From Acidobacteriota bacterium (lineage in GTDB: Bacteria; Acidobacteriota; Terriglobia; Terriglobales; Acidobacteriaceae): a DNA stretch of 64,000 bases. Positions 1 through 9,757 of this stretch are shown here, one piece after another. The stretch spans positions 56,694 through 120,693 of the forward strand of contig JAJZME010000047.1 in assembly GCA_021803035.1 (NCBI GenBank), read 5' to 3'. Numbering within the stretch: position 1 is the stretch's first letter; each line of letters begins with the position of its first letter. The translations under genes were made by a program, and so were the position numbers. A model generated the notes under the pieces. It saw nothing but the letters and a program-made list of their open reading frames with translations, did no database searches and had not been told where the DNA came from.

Positions 1-2
1 AA

Positions 3-251
3 CAAGAGCCTCGGGCATCCGATAAAAAACTCGAAGGAGTTTCGGCCGGCGAGGGTCGGTACCGGCTCCGTTCGCGCCGGCCCCGGCTCCGCTACGACTA
101 CGACATTGGAGAGTCGGAAGTGGTGCTGCTTTATTGCGGGTTGCGTCGCGAGGATACGTATCGAGCGCCGAGGCCCCCCATTGTTGCCTCCTTGAAGCTC
201 TGGATCATGCCCGATCTGAATATAACGCCGCGTCTACGCAAAGTTGCATAA
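3..251 (+). CDS. possible 3' end of an upstream gene (partial)
   Basis: Frame 3 is open from the window edge to a TAA at 249-251, giving about 82 residues rich in Arg with a stretch reading DYDIGESEVVLLYCGL. The C-rich third codon positions in the first half look coding, but I recognise no family and frame 1 is also open to about 195. It could be the tail of a protein beginning outside the window or chance. The remaining bases to 323 hold only the dnaE leader, with AGGA at 314-317. Confidence 0.25.
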   Translation, partial: QEPRASDKKLEGVSAGEGRYRLRSRRPRLRYDYDIGESEVVLLYCGLRREDTYRAPRPPIVASLKLWIMPDLNITPRLRKVA

Positions 252-323
252 AAAGCCCGAAAACAGCGGCGGAGCAGACGGCACAAACCACCCTTCCTCA
301 AACGTCTAAAATCAGGATGAGCC

Positions 324-3300
324 ATGTCCGAATTCACACACTTGCATTTGCACACGGAGTACTCGCTGCTCGACGGGGCTTGTGACCTGACCAAGCTGGC
401 CGAGCGGGTGGCGGCGATGGGACAGAAGGCCGTCGCCATGACGGACCACGGCAACATCTTTGGCGCGGTCCACTTCTTCAATGCGGCCAAGGCAGCCGGC
501 GTCAAGCCCATCCTGGGGTGCGAGCTGTATGTGTGCAAGAACGAGGACCATCGCGCGCCGGCGCAGGGAGACGACTATAACCACCTGCTGGTGCTGGCCC
601 AGGACGAGGAGGGCTACAGGAACCTGGTGCGCATCACCTCCGAGGCTTCGCTGCACGGCTTCTATCGCAAGCCGCGCATCAGCAAGCGCTACCTGGCCGA
701 GCACGCCAGGGGGCTGATCGGCTTCTCCGGCTGCCTCAGCGGCGAGCTGTGCGAGGAGCTGATGGCCGGCCACTACGACAAGGCCAGGGCCGTGGCAACC
801 CAGTACCAGGACATCTTCGGGCGCGGCAATTTCTACCTGGAGATTCAGGACCAGGGCTTGGAGCAGGAGCGGAAGATCCAGGCCGATCTCTTCCGGCTGG
901 AACGAGAGCTGGAGATTCCGCTGGTGCTCACCAACGACTCGCACTACCTGTGCGGCGAGGACAGCCACGCGCACGACGTGATGCTGTGCGTGCAGACGGG
1001 CGCCAAGATTCACGACACCGACCGCTTCCGCTTTGACAGCGACCAGTTTTTTGTGAAGAGCGCCGAGGAGATGGCGCGGCTGTTCCCGGACAATCCCGGC
1101 GTGCTGGCGCGCACCATGGAAGTGGCCGAGCGGTGCAACTTCAAGCTGCATCCGGTCGAAAATCCGTTCCCCGAGTTTGCCGTGCCGGACGGACACACCA
1201 TCGACAGCTACTTCGAGCAGGTGTGCCGGCAGGGACTGAAGAAGCGGCTGGAGACATCCGTGCGGCAACTGGAGCTGCGGGGCGTGCGGCGCGCCCGGCC
1301 CGAAGACTATGAGACCCGGCTCAACTACGAGATCGGGATCATCAAGCAGATGAAGTATTCGGGATATTTCCTGATTGTGTGGGACTTCATCAAGTACGCG
1401 CGCGATCATGAGATTCCGGTGGGGCCGGGACGCGGCTCGGCGACGGGGTCGCTGGTGGCGTATGCGATGGAGATCACCAATATCGATCCCATGCAGAACG
1501 TGCTGCTGTTCGAACGGTTCCTCAATCCGGAGCGCGTGTCGATGCCCGATATCGACGTGGACTTCTGCATGAACCGGCGCGGCGAAGTGATCGACTACGT
1601 GACGCGCAAGTACGGGCGCGAGCAGGTGGCGCAGATCATCACCTTCAACACCATGGCGGCCAAGGCGGCGATCAAGGACTGCGGGCGGGCGATGGACATG
1701 CCGTATGGCGACGTGGACCGGATTGCGAAGCTGGTTCCGGCCACCGTGGGGATGACGCTGGACCGGGCGCTGGAAGAGAGTCCCGATTTGCGCAAGGCCT
1801 ACGACAACGACGCGCAGATCAAGGAGCTGATCGACACGGCGAAGAAGCTGGAAGGGCTGGTGCGCGGCGCGGGCGTGCACGCCTCGGCGGTGGTGATTGC
1901 GCCGCGGCCGCTGACCGAGCTGGTGCCGGTGAACCGGACCAAGAACGACGAAATTGTGACCGCCTACGACATGCTGGCCGTGGAGAAGATGGGCCTGCTG
2001 AAGATGGACTTCCTGGGGCTGGCCACGCTGACGGTGATTACCGACGCGGTAAAGCTGATTGAGCAGACGCGCGGCGAAAAGCTGGACATCGAGGCAATCC
2101 CAATCGACGATCCGGAGACGTTCGCGAAGGTGTTTCATACGGCGCTGACGTCGGGGGTGTTTCAGTTCGAGTCGTCGGGAATGCGGGACATTCTGCGGCG
2201 CTACAAACCGGACACGGTGGAAGAGCTGACGCAGTTGAACGCGCTTTACCGGCCTGGGCCGATGGACATGATCGATGACTTCATCGAGCGCAAGTGGGGG
2301 CGCAAGAAGGTGGAGTATCTGCTGCCGGCGCTGGAAGGAATCCTGAAGGACTCGCTGGGCGTGATCGTGTATCAGGAACAGGTGATGCGGATTGCGAACG
2401 TGCTGGCGAGCTACTCGCTGGGCGAAGCCGACCTGCTGCGGCGCGCGATGGGAAAAAAGAACGCGCAGGCGATGGCCGAACAGCGGGAGCGATTCGCGAA
2501 AGGCGCGGCGGAGCTGGGCCACGCGAAGGCTCCGGCGGAAGAGATCTTCGAGCAGATGGCGAAGTTCTCCGGCTACGGCTTCAACAAGTCGCACTCGGCG
2601 GCGTATGCGTGGGTAGCTTACCAGACGGCATATTTGAAGACGCACTATCCGGTGGAGTTCATGGCGGCGCTGCTGACCTCGGAAACATCGAAGCCGGACA
2701 ATGTGGTGAAGTATATCGGCGAATGCCATGAGCTGGGCATACGCGTGGAACCACCGGACGTGCAGGTGAGCCGCGCGCAGTTTACGCCGCACATCACGGA
2801 ATCGGGAGAGGCGATCCGCTTTGGGCTGGCCGCGGTGAAGAACGTGGGCGGCAATGCGATTGAGTCAATTCTGAAGGCGCGCGCGGAGGCCGGCGGGCGG
2901 TTCAAGAGCTTCTGGGAGTTCTGCGAAAAGGTCGATCTGCGGGTGATGAACAAGCGCGTGATTGAGTCGCTGATCAAGGCCGGCGCGCTGGACTCGCTGG
3001 GCAAGCGCGGGCAGCTTTGGGCCGCGGTGGACAAGGCGATCGAGCGCGCGCAAAAGGCGCAGAAGGACGCGGAGCAGGGACAGACGGGGCTATTCGGGCT
3101 GTTCGATGAAACGCCGGCGCGCGGCGGGCGCAGCGGCGACGATCTTCCGCACGTAGCCGACTGGGAAGAGAGCGAACGGCTGGCTAACGAAAAAGAGGTG
3201 CTGGGATTTTTCGTTTCCGGGCATCCGCTGGACAAGTATGCGGAGAAGATTCGCAATTTGCCGGGCGTGATTACAACGGCCGAAGCGCTGGAGCGCAAGC

Positions 3301-3842
3301 CGCCGGAGCGGCGCTGGGGCGGGCAGACCGATCCGGCGGACGAGATTCAGGTGGCCGGGATGCTCGTCGGCGTGCAGGTGCGAAAGAGCAAGAAGGATCA
3401 GAAGCTGTACGTGACCGGCGCGATCGAAGATACGACGGGAAAGATTGATGTGATCTGCTTTGCGCGGGACTACGAGCGGCTGCAGGCGCAGTTGCGCATT
3501 GAGGCGCCGGTGCTGGTGCGCGGCGTGCTGATGGGCGACGACGACGCGGCGTCGAAGATTGCGGTGAGCCAGGTACAGGCGCTGGAAGGCGTGCCGGTAA
3601 AGCTGCCCGAGGCGGTGCGCATCCGCATGAATCTGGACCGCGCCACCGAAGAGATGTTTGCCGCGCTGAAGGGCGCCGCCGATGCCGCGCCGGGGCCGGG
3701 CAAGGTGATGCTGCACCTGAAAAAAGAGGGTGAGTACGAAGTGATTCTGGAGCCGGAAGGCATGAGCGTAGCGGCCGACCGCGGCTGGATGGAACGCGTG
3801 GAGGAATTGCTGGGCAAAGGCGCCGTGCAGGCGCTGGGGTAA
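324..3842 (+). CDS. dnaE: DNA polymerase III subunit alpha
   Basis: Catalytic subunit of the replicative DNA polymerase. The 1172 residues match DnaE length. The N-terminus carries the PHP domain (HLHLHTEYS near residue 6, TDHGN near 40). The polymerase core has the GRGSATGS motif and the catalytic aspartates in PDIDVDF near residues 408-412, with a third likely in KMDFLG near 560. Helix-hairpin-helix and OB-fold regions follow toward the C-terminus. AGGA lies 6 bases before the ATG. The HLHLH signature suggests the PHP metal site may be intact, which in some bacteria gives DnaE its own proofreading; that is inference. A long antisense open frame opposite this gene is a codon-bias artefact. 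Confidence 0.97.
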   Translation: MSEFTHLHLHTEYSLLDGACDLTKLAERVAAMGQKAVAMTDHGNIFGAVHFFNAAKAAGVKPILGCELYVCKNEDHRAPAQGDDYNHLLVLAQDEEGYRNLVRITSEASLHGFYRKPRISKRYLAEHARGLIGFSGCLSGELCEELMAGHYDKARAVATQYQDIFGRGNFYLEIQDQGLEQERKIQADLFRLERELEIPLVLTNDSHYLCGEDSHAHDVMLCVQTGAKIHDTDRFRFDSDQFFVKSAEEMARLFPDNPGVLARTMEVAERCNFKLHPVENPFPEFAVPDGHTIDSYFEQVCRQGLKKRLETSVRQLELRGVRRARPEDYETRLNYEIGIIKQMKYSGYFLIVWDFIKYARDHEIPVGPGRGSATGSLVAYAMEITNIDPMQNVLLFERFLNPERVSMPDIDVDFCMNRRGEVIDYVTRKYGREQVAQIITFNTMAAKAAIKDCGRAMDMPYGDVDRIAKLVPATVGMTLDRALEESPDLRKAYDNDAQIKELIDTAKKLEGLVRGAGVHASAVVIAPRPLTELVPVNRTKNDEIVTAYDMLAVEKMGLLKMDFLGLATLTVITDAVKLIEQTRGEKLDIEAIPIDDPETFAKVFHTALTSGVFQFESSGMRDILRRYKPDTVEELTQLNALYRPGPMDMIDDFIERKWGRKKVEYLLPALEGILKDSLGVIVYQEQVMRIANVLASYSLGEADLLRRAMGKKNAQAMAEQRERFAKGAAELGHAKAPAEEIFEQMAKFSGYGFNKSHSAAYAWVAYQTAYLKTHYPVEFMAALLTSETSKPDNVVKYIGECHELGIRVEPPDVQVSRAQFTPHITESGEAIRFGLAAVKNVGGNAIESILKARAEAGGRFKSFWEFCEKVDLRVMNKRVIESLIKAGALDSLGKRGQLWAAVDKAIERAQKAQKDAEQGQTGLFGLFDETPARGGRSGDDLPHVADWEESERLANEKEVLGFFVSGHPLDKYAEKIRNLPGVITTAEALERKPPERRWGGQTDPADEIQVAGMLVGVQVRKSKKDQKLYVTGAIEDTTGKIDVICFARDYERLQAQLRIEAPVLVRGVLMGDDDAASKIAVSQVQALEGVPVKLPEAVRIRMNLDRATEEMFAALKGAADAAPGPGKVMLHLKKEGEYEVILEPEGMSVAADRGWMERVEELLGKGAVQALG

Positions 3843-3904
3843 GGCGACCGCGCAGATGCTTGTGTTGAATTTCGTTCAGCCGCATGACACCGCAAGGAGA
3901 AAAG

Positions 3905-4879
3905 ATGCTCTATCGCCGGCTTGGCCGTGGGCCACTCGAAGTTTCCGGACTTAGTTTTGGAACCTGGCTGACCGTGGCCGGCGGCATCGGGCGTGAGCAG
4001 GCGATTCGCTGCATTCATGCGGCGGTGGACTGCGGCATCACGCTCTTCGACACGGCCAACCAGTATGGCGCGGGCGAGGCGGAGCGGGTGCTGGGCGAGG
4101 CGCTGCGCAGTTATCCGCGCGATAAGTACCTGCTCGCCACAAAGCTCTATTTTCCCGTGGGCGACGAGCCGGATCACGGGCTGTCTGCCGCGCAGATTGA
4201 GAAGCAGTTGAACCGCTCGCTGGAGCGGCTGGGCGTGGAGACCATCGACCTCTACCAATGCCACCGCTTCGACAAGGAAGCGCCGCTGGAAGAGACGCTG
4301 GCGGCGCTGGACCGGGCCGTGAAAGCAGGCAAAGTGCGGGCCATTGGCTTCAGCGAGTGGACGGCGGAGCAGATTGATGCGGCGGCGGCCATTGCCGGGA
4401 CGAACGGCCTGATTCCCTTCTCTGCCAGCCAGCCGCAGTACTCCATGCTGTGGCGCAAGCCGGAAGCAAAGGTCTTCGCGGCGTGTGCGCGGCACGGCAT
4501 TGGGAACCTGGCGTTTTCGCCGCTGGCGCACGGCGTGCTGACGGGCAAGTATGCGCCGGGCCAACCGCCTCCGCCGGGAAGCCGTGCGGCCAGCGAGGAA
4601 ATGAACCGCTTCATGGAGACGGCGGGCCGCCATTACCGCTCCGATTATCTTTTGCAGGCCGTCGCCCAACTGAAGCCGATTGCCGCGGATCTTGGCTTGA
4701 CAATGGTGGAGATGGCACTGGCCTGGGTGCTGCGGCGGCCGGAGGTGGCTTCGGCCATCATCGGCGCCTCGCGGCCGGAGCAGGTGGAGGCCAATGTGCG
4801 CGCGGCGGGCGTCAAGCTGCCCGAGGAGGCGCTGCGGCGGATCGATGAGGCCATTGGCAACGTGGTGGTGTGGGAGTGA
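3905..4879 (+). CDS. aldo/keto reductase, Kv-beta/YghZ-like
   Basis: NAD(P)H-dependent reductase of carbonyl compounds with a TIM-barrel fold. The catalytic tetrad is visible: Asp and Tyr in FDTANQYG, Lys in ATKLYF and His in YQCHRFD. The C-terminal IIGASRPEQVEAN motif is typical of the AKR6/YghZ group. The ATG at 3905 is preferred over one 21 bases upstream because AAGGAG (3894-3899) sits 5 bases before it and the protein then starts MLYRRLGRG, as in the family. It follows dnaE by about 60 bases on the same strand. Substrate unknown. Confidence 0.9.
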   Translation: MLYRRLGRGPLEVSGLSFGTWLTVAGGIGREQAIRCIHAAVDCGITLFDTANQYGAGEAERVLGEALRSYPRDKYLLATKLYFPVGDEPDHGLSAAQIEKQLNRSLERLGVETIDLYQCHRFDKEAPLEETLAALDRAVKAGKVRAIGFSEWTAEQIDAAAAIAGTNGLIPFSASQPQYSMLWRKPEAKVFAACARHGIGNLAFSPLAHGVLTGKYAPGQPPPPGSRAASEEMNRFMETAGRHYRSDYLLQAVAQLKPIAADLGLTMVEMALAWVLRRPEVASAIIGASRPEQVEANVRAAGVKLPEEALRRIDEAIGNVVVWE

Positions 4880-5052
4880 GTTCTCGCCATCAAGCCGCGC
4901 CCACACGCGGCGACGGCGGCACGGCGCATCGCGGCATCTGGCGCATGAAGCTCTCGCCGCCTGAATCCGCTTGAAAGAATGCCTTAAAATGTAGATTGCA
5001 TTGCCTGACAATTTGCCTGCATTCGGGGTGAGTTGCAGACGGGCGACCCACC

Positions 5053-7200
5053 ATGACCGAACAGGCTCCGACAGCAAACCGCTACTATCTGACCACGCCC
5101 ATCTACTACGTGAATGCGCGGCCGCACCTGGGGCACGCCTACTCCACCATCGTGTGCGACGCCATTGCGCGGCGCAAGCGGGCGCTGGGCGTGGAGACGC
5201 GCTTCCTGACCGGCACCGACGAGCACGGGCAGAAGATCGAGCGCTCAGCTAAGCTGGCCGGATGCACGCCGCGGGAGTTTGCCGACACCATTGCCGGCGA
5301 GTTTCGCGGGCTTTGGGACCGGCTGGGCATCAGCTACGACGACTTCATCCGCACCACCGAGGAACGGCACAAACGCGGCGTGCAGCATCTGTTCGCCAAG
5401 CTGCGCGAACGCGGCTTCATTTACAAGGGACGGTACACGGGCCAATATTGCGTCTCCTGCGAAGCCTACGTGGACGGGCCGCCGGGCACGCTCTGCCCCG
5501 ACTGCGGCCGGCCCACGGAAACCGTGAGCGAGGAAAACTACTACTTCAAGCTCTCGGCCTTCGAGCGCAGGCTGCTGGAGTTTTACGAAGAAAACCCCGA
5601 GTTCATGGGGCCGGAGTCGACGCGGCGCGAGGTGATCTCGTTTGTGCGCGGCGGATTGCGCGACCTGTCGGTGAGCCGCACCAGTTTTTCCTGGGGCATT
5701 CCCGTGCCCGGCGACGAAAAGCATGTGATCTACGTATGGCTGGACGCGCTGGCCAACTACATCACCGCGCTCGGCTACGGTTCGGACAAGCCCGAAGACA
5801 AGGCGCGCTTCGCAAAATTCTGGCCCGCGGACATGCACCTCATCGGCAAGGAGATCAGCCGCTTCCACTGCGTCTACTGGCCGGCATTCCTCATGGCGGC
5901 CGGCGTTGAGCCGCCCAGATCAGTGCGCGCCAACGGCTGGCTGCTCTTCGACCAGGGCAAGATGTCGAAGTCGCGGGGCAACATTGTGCGCGCCGAAACC
6001 GTGGACGAGGTGCTGGGCGCCGACGCCTTGCGCTATTTCCTGCTGCGCGAGATTCCCTTCGGCCAGGACGGCAACTTCAGCTTCGATGCGCTGGTGCAGC
6101 GCTACAACGGCGACCTGGCCAACGGCTACGGCAACCTGGTGAGCCGCGTCGTGAACATGGTGCACAAGTACTTCGGTGGCGTCTTGCCGGAAGCAGGAGC
6201 TGCGACCGAGGCTGAGACGGCGCTGCGCGCGCACGCCGAGGCCGCCATCGCCGCCTTCGGTCCTGCATTCGATGCATTGAACTTCTCCGATGCGTTGAAG
6301 GCTCTTTGGGGCCTGGTGGCCGCAACCGACATCTACCTGACCGCCAATGCGCCGTGGAAGAAACCCGCCGGCCGTGCGGATGCAGATCACGAAGCGCTGC
6401 AAGCGCGGGTGCTGGCGACCGCAGCCGAGTCCATCCGCATCATCACCGCGCTTGCGTATCCCATCCTGCCCGATGCGGCGGCCAAAGTCTGGCGCCAGCT
6501 TGGGCTGGGAGAGATCAGCGAAGCGGCGCGGCAGGCATTTTTGACCAATCTTGCGTGGGGCGGCCTGAAAGCCGGCACCAGGTTCGGCGAGCCGGCGCCG
6601 CTGTTCCCGCGCGCGGAAAAGGACGCAATCGAACGTATGCAGAATCTTGAGGACGCAAACAATCGCAGCGCCGTGGAAGCAGCCGGCGGGCAAGCGCAGA
6701 ATGAAACCAAAGCCGCTCCGGCGGAAGTTGCAGCCGCCGCGCCCGCCAAGGCGCCTGTGCCTCTGGCTCCGCCAGCGCCATCGGTGGCAACTGCGGCTGC
6801 AGTTCCCGCACCTGCCGCCGCAGCTCCAGCCGCTGCCGCGCCTGCAACGCCCGCCGCGCAGCCTGAAGCGGCGCAGCACATTACCATCGACGACTTTGCC
6901 AAGGTGGAACTGCGCGTGGCCCAGGTGCTGGTGGCCGAGCGCGTGCCCAAGGCCGACAAGCTGCTGCGCCTGGAGGTGGATCTGGGCTACGAGAAGCGGC
7001 AGATTCTGGCCGGCATTGCCCAGTATTACGAGCCGGAAAAGCTGATCGGGCGGAAGATTGTCGTCGTGGCCAATCTGGCGCCGCGCAAGATGCGCGGTCT
7101 GGAGTCGAACGGCATGCTGCTGGCGGCTTCGCTGGAAGGCGGCGCGCCCGTGCTGACCGGATTCCTGGAAGACGTGCCGCTGGGGGCGCGGCTGAAGTAA
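5053..7200 (+). CDS. metG: methionyl-tRNA synthetase with C-terminal tRNA-binding domain
   Basis: Charges tRNA-Met with methionine. The class I HIGH-like motif PHLGH is near residue 21, a zinc knuckle with paired CxxC motifs (CVSC, CPDC) near residues 134-155, and the KMSKS loop appears as GKMSKSRGN near residue 303. After the anticodon-binding helical domain comes an Ala/Pro-rich linker (about 555-605) and a Trbp111/EMAP-type OB-fold domain (about 610-715) for tRNA binding and dimerisation. At 715 residues it is the long, two-domain form. The 173 bases upstream show no clear promoter. Confidence 0.97.
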   Translation: MTEQAPTANRYYLTTPIYYVNARPHLGHAYSTIVCDAIARRKRALGVETRFLTGTDEHGQKIERSAKLAGCTPREFADTIAGEFRGLWDRLGISYDDFIRTTEERHKRGVQHLFAKLRERGFIYKGRYTGQYCVSCEAYVDGPPGTLCPDCGRPTETVSEENYYFKLSAFERRLLEFYEENPEFMGPESTRREVISFVRGGLRDLSVSRTSFSWGIPVPGDEKHVIYVWLDALANYITALGYGSDKPEDKARFAKFWPADMHLIGKEISRFHCVYWPAFLMAAGVEPPRSVRANGWLLFDQGKMSKSRGNIVRAETVDEVLGADALRYFLLREIPFGQDGNFSFDALVQRYNGDLANGYGNLVSRVVNMVHKYFGGVLPEAGAATEAETALRAHAEAAIAAFGPAFDALNFSDALKALWGLVAATDIYLTANAPWKKPAGRADADHEALQARVLATAAESIRIITALAYPILPDAAAKVWRQLGLGEISEAARQAFLTNLAWGGLKAGTRFGEPAPLFPRAEKDAIERMQNLEDANNRSAVEAAGGQAQNETKAAPAEVAAAAPAKAPVPLAPPAPSVATAAAVPAPAAAAPAAAAPATPAAQPEAAQHITIDDFAKVELRVAQVLVAERVPKADKLLRLEVDLGYEKRQILAGIAQYYEPEKLIGRKIVVVANLAPRKMRGLESNGMLLAASLEGGAPVLTGFLEDVPLGARLK

Positions 7201-7280
7201 CGATTGCGCTGGGGTTTGGCAAAGCCGCTTTGTTCCCCTGGATTGGCTGCGGCTTTGCATTGCGCGCCGGAGGTTTCTGT

Positions 7281-8120
7281 TTGCTCATCGATTCCCACGC
7301 TCACCTGGACAGCCATCGCTACGCGGAAGACCGCGAAGCCATGCTTGGGCGCGCGTGGCAGGCGGGTGTGGGCACGGTGCTGGCCATCGGCATTGGCGAA
7401 GGGCCGGCCGAGATGCACCAGGCGCTGGAGATCTGCCGCCAGTTCAACAGCCGGCCCGAGAGCGGCGCCGGCCTGCCGCGGCTTTACGCAAGCGCGGGCA
7501 TCTATCCCCACACAACCACCGAGGCCGATGAGGCGGCGCTGGCCAGGCTGGACGGGCTGCTGGCCGCACCGGAGGTCATCGCCTGCGGCGAAATCGGGCT
7601 GGACTATTACCACGAGGGCGCGCCGCGCGAGGTGCAGCGGCAGGTGCTGATCCGGCAACTGGAGATTGCCGCCGCGCGCAAGCGCCCAATCCTCATCCAC
7701 TGCCGGCCCAAGGACGGCGCCACCGACGCGTGGGAAGATCTTTTCGCGGTTCTCCATGAGCATTGGAAACACACCGGCCTGCGCGGCGTGATGCACTGCT
7801 TCGGCGGCGGCTGGAATGAGGCGCGCCGCTCCCTCGATCTGGGCTTCCTGCTCTCGTTTGCCGGCAACCTGACCTATCCCAAAGCGCAGCCGCTGCGCGA
7901 TGTGGCCGCGCGCGTTCCGCTGGACGGACTTCTGGTGGAAACCGACGCGCCGTGGCTGGCGCCGGCGCCCTTTCGCGGCAAACGCAACGAACCGGCCTGG
8001 GTGGCGCAAACGGCGCAGGCGCTGGCCGCCGTGAAAGGCGTCCAACCGGACGAGATCGCCGCCGTAACCACGAAAAACTTCACCGGGCTGTTTCAGATAG
8101 GGCCAAACGTGGGAAACTGA
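7281..8120 (+). CDS. tatD: TatD family metal-dependent hydrolase
   Basis: TatD-type amidohydrolase-fold nuclease or deoxyribonuclease. Metal ligands are visible in DSHAHLD at the N-terminus, EIGLDYY, the histidine of HCRPKDG, MHCFGG and ETDAPWL. I place the start at TTG 7281, because GGAGG at 7269-7273 lies 7 bases upstream and the product then begins MLIDSHAHLD as in homologues. The frame extends upstream to a TTG at 7230, but that adds a non-homologous leader. It follows metG by 80 bases, a pairing common in bacteria. Confidence 0.93.
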   Translation: MLIDSHAHLDSHRYAEDREAMLGRAWQAGVGTVLAIGIGEGPAEMHQALEICRQFNSRPESGAGLPRLYASAGIYPHTTTEADEAALARLDGLLAAPEVIACGEIGLDYYHEGAPREVQRQVLIRQLEIAAARKRPILIHCRPKDGATDAWEDLFAVLHEHWKHTGLRGVMHCFGGGWNEARRSLDLGFLLSFAGNLTYPKAQPLRDVAARVPLDGLLVETDAPWLAPAPFRGKRNEPAWVAQTAQALAAVKGVQPDEIAAVTTKNFTGLFQIGPNVGN

Positions 8121-8163
8121 GAGAGTTGCATCGCCTCGCGCCGGGGCGACGGGGACGAAGAAT

Positions 8164-8664
8164 ATGGCTCAGGACAATTCATTCGACATCGTGAGCAAGA
8201 TCGACGTGCAGGAAGTCCGCAACGCCATCGAACAGGCGCTCAAGGAGATTCGCCAGCGCTTCGACTTGAAGGACTCGCACTCGGAGATTCATCTGGAGGG
8301 CAGCGACAGCATCCAACTGGCCTCAGCCAACGAGTACAAGCTGGAGGCGGTGAAGGAAATCCTGGGGCAAAAGCTGGTCAAGCGTGGCGTCTCGCTCAAG
8401 AACCTGACCTATGGCAAGATGGAACCGGCAGCCGGACAGAGCGTGCGCCAGAAGATCAGCCTCCAGCAGGGGATTCCCACGGAAAAGGCCAAAGAGATCG
8501 TGCGCCTCGTCAAAGAATCAAAAAAGAAGACACAAGCCAGCATTCAAGGCGATATGGTAAGAATATCGGGCAAAGACCGCGACGATCTGCAAGCGATTAT
8601 CGCCATGCTGCGGAGCAAGGACCTGGGCGTGGATTTGCAGTTTACCAACTACCGGACCAATTAG
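8164..8664 (+). CDS. YajQ family nucleotide-binding protein (UPF0234)
   Basis: Small cytoplasmic protein of 166 residues matching the YajQ family along its full length, including the start MAQDNSFDIVSK and a C-terminal DLQFTNYR. Family members bind cyclic di-GMP or other nucleotides and act as regulatory co-factors in some species; which applies here cannot be read from the sequence. It lies 43 bases after tatD on the same strand and may be co-transcribed. Confidence 0.92.
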   Translation: MAQDNSFDIVSKIDVQEVRNAIEQALKEIRQRFDLKDSHSEIHLEGSDSIQLASANEYKLEAVKEILGQKLVKRGVSLKNLTYGKMEPAAGQSVRQKISLQQGIPTEKAKEIVRLVKESKKKTQASIQGDMVRISGKDRDDLQAIIAMLRSKDLGVDLQFTNYRTN

Positions 8665-8767
8665 GGGCACTTAGGGGCACTCATGGTGGCGTACCGCACT
8701 TCCCCCCACGCAGACACGCTGCCCAAAGGCATATCGGAAGAACGGATAACATAGGATTCGGAGTACT

Positions 8768-9757
8768 TTGAGCACACTGGCGATAGCAACGGCGAGGGAG
8801 GTCTTCGATCTGCTGCGGGAGGATCTCGTAGCGGTGGAGCAGGAGCTGGGCCGTGACGCCGCTTCGACCGTCAGCACCATCACCGAAATTGCCGAGTATC
8901 TGCGCGAGGGCGGGGGCAAGCGCATCCGTCCATCGCTGCTGCTGCTCGGCGCGCATCTGCTGGGCTACTCGGGCCCGGGCGCCGTCAGACTGGGTGCGGT
9001 GGTGGAAATGGTGCACACCGCGACGCTGGTTCACGACGACATTATCGACGGCGCCGACACGCGCCGCGGCCGGCCCTCCGCCAATACCAAGTGGGGCAAT
9101 GAAAAGTGCGTGCTGGCGGGCGACTGGCTTTATATGCAGGCCTACCGCGTGGCCCTGGAAGAGCAGAGCCTGCGCATCCTGGAATTGCTCGTTAGCCTCA
9201 CCCAGCAAATGGTGGAAGGCGAGTTGCTGCAGATTCAAAAGCTGGGCAAAGCCGTCTCTGAAGCCGAATACTACGACCTGATCTACCGCAAGACCGCCTG
9301 CCTGTTTTCAACTTCCATGCGCATGGGCTCGGTGCTGGCCGGCGCCACTGAAGCGGAGGAGGACGACCTGGCCACCTATGGCCGCGCCGTCGGCCTGGCC
9401 TTCCAGATTGTGGACGACGTGCTGGATTTGACCGCTTCCGAAGAGGTCCTGGGCAAACCCGTCGCCAGCGACCTGCGCGAAGGCAAGGCGACACTGGCCG
9501 TCATCCACTCCCTCGACCACGGCACGCCGCGCGACCGGCAGGCCATTCAGCGAATCCTCGATGACCGCAGCTTTGAAAACGTAAGCCGCGGACAGATTCA
9601 GGACATCCTGGCCCGCAACGGCTCCGTGGAATACGCCCGGGCGGCAGCCGACCGCTACGCCGAGCAGGCCCGCAACGCCCTTGCTTCGCTGCCCGATTCG
9701 GAGTTCAGGCGCGCCCTGCTCTGGGTGCCGGATTTTGTCGTAGCACGGGAGAAATAG
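8768..9757 (+). CDS. polyprenyl diphosphate synthase
   Basis: Trans-prenyltransferase that extends isoprenoid diphosphates, probably to the quinone side chain. The first aspartate-rich motif is HDDIIDGADTRRG near residue 91 and the second DDVLD near residue 218; GGGKRIRP near residue 50 binds IPP. Length (329) fits octaprenyl or heptaprenyl synthases; chain length cannot be assigned by eye. The start is TTG at 8768 with GGAG at 8760-8763 before it. The stop codon abuts the ATG of the methyltransferase gene, so the two are likely translated together. Confidence 0.92.
   Translation: MSTLAIATAREVFDLLREDLVAVEQELGRDAASTVSTITEIAEYLREGGGKRIRPSLLLLGAHLLGYSGPGAVRLGAVVEMVHTATLVHDDIIDGADTRRGRPSANTKWGNEKCVLAGDWLYMQAYRVALEEQSLRILELLVSLTQQMVEGELLQIQKLGKAVSEAEYYDLIYRKTACLFSTSMRMGSVLAGATEAEEDDLATYGRAVGLAFQIVDDVLDLTASEEVLGKPVASDLREGKATLAVIHSLDHGTPRDRQAIQRILDDRSFENVSRGQIQDILARNGSVEYARAAADRYAEQARNALASLPDSEFRRALLWVPDFVVAREK

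Noticed and set aside
312..2792. 826-residue minus-strand open frame opposite dnaE
   Set aside because: Antisense to a clear dnaE; Arg/His/Leu-rich composition is what high-GC codon bias produces on the opposite strand.
7230..7280. Upstream TTG start for tatD
   Set aside because: Adds 17 residues without similarity; TTG 7281 has GGAGG at the right distance.
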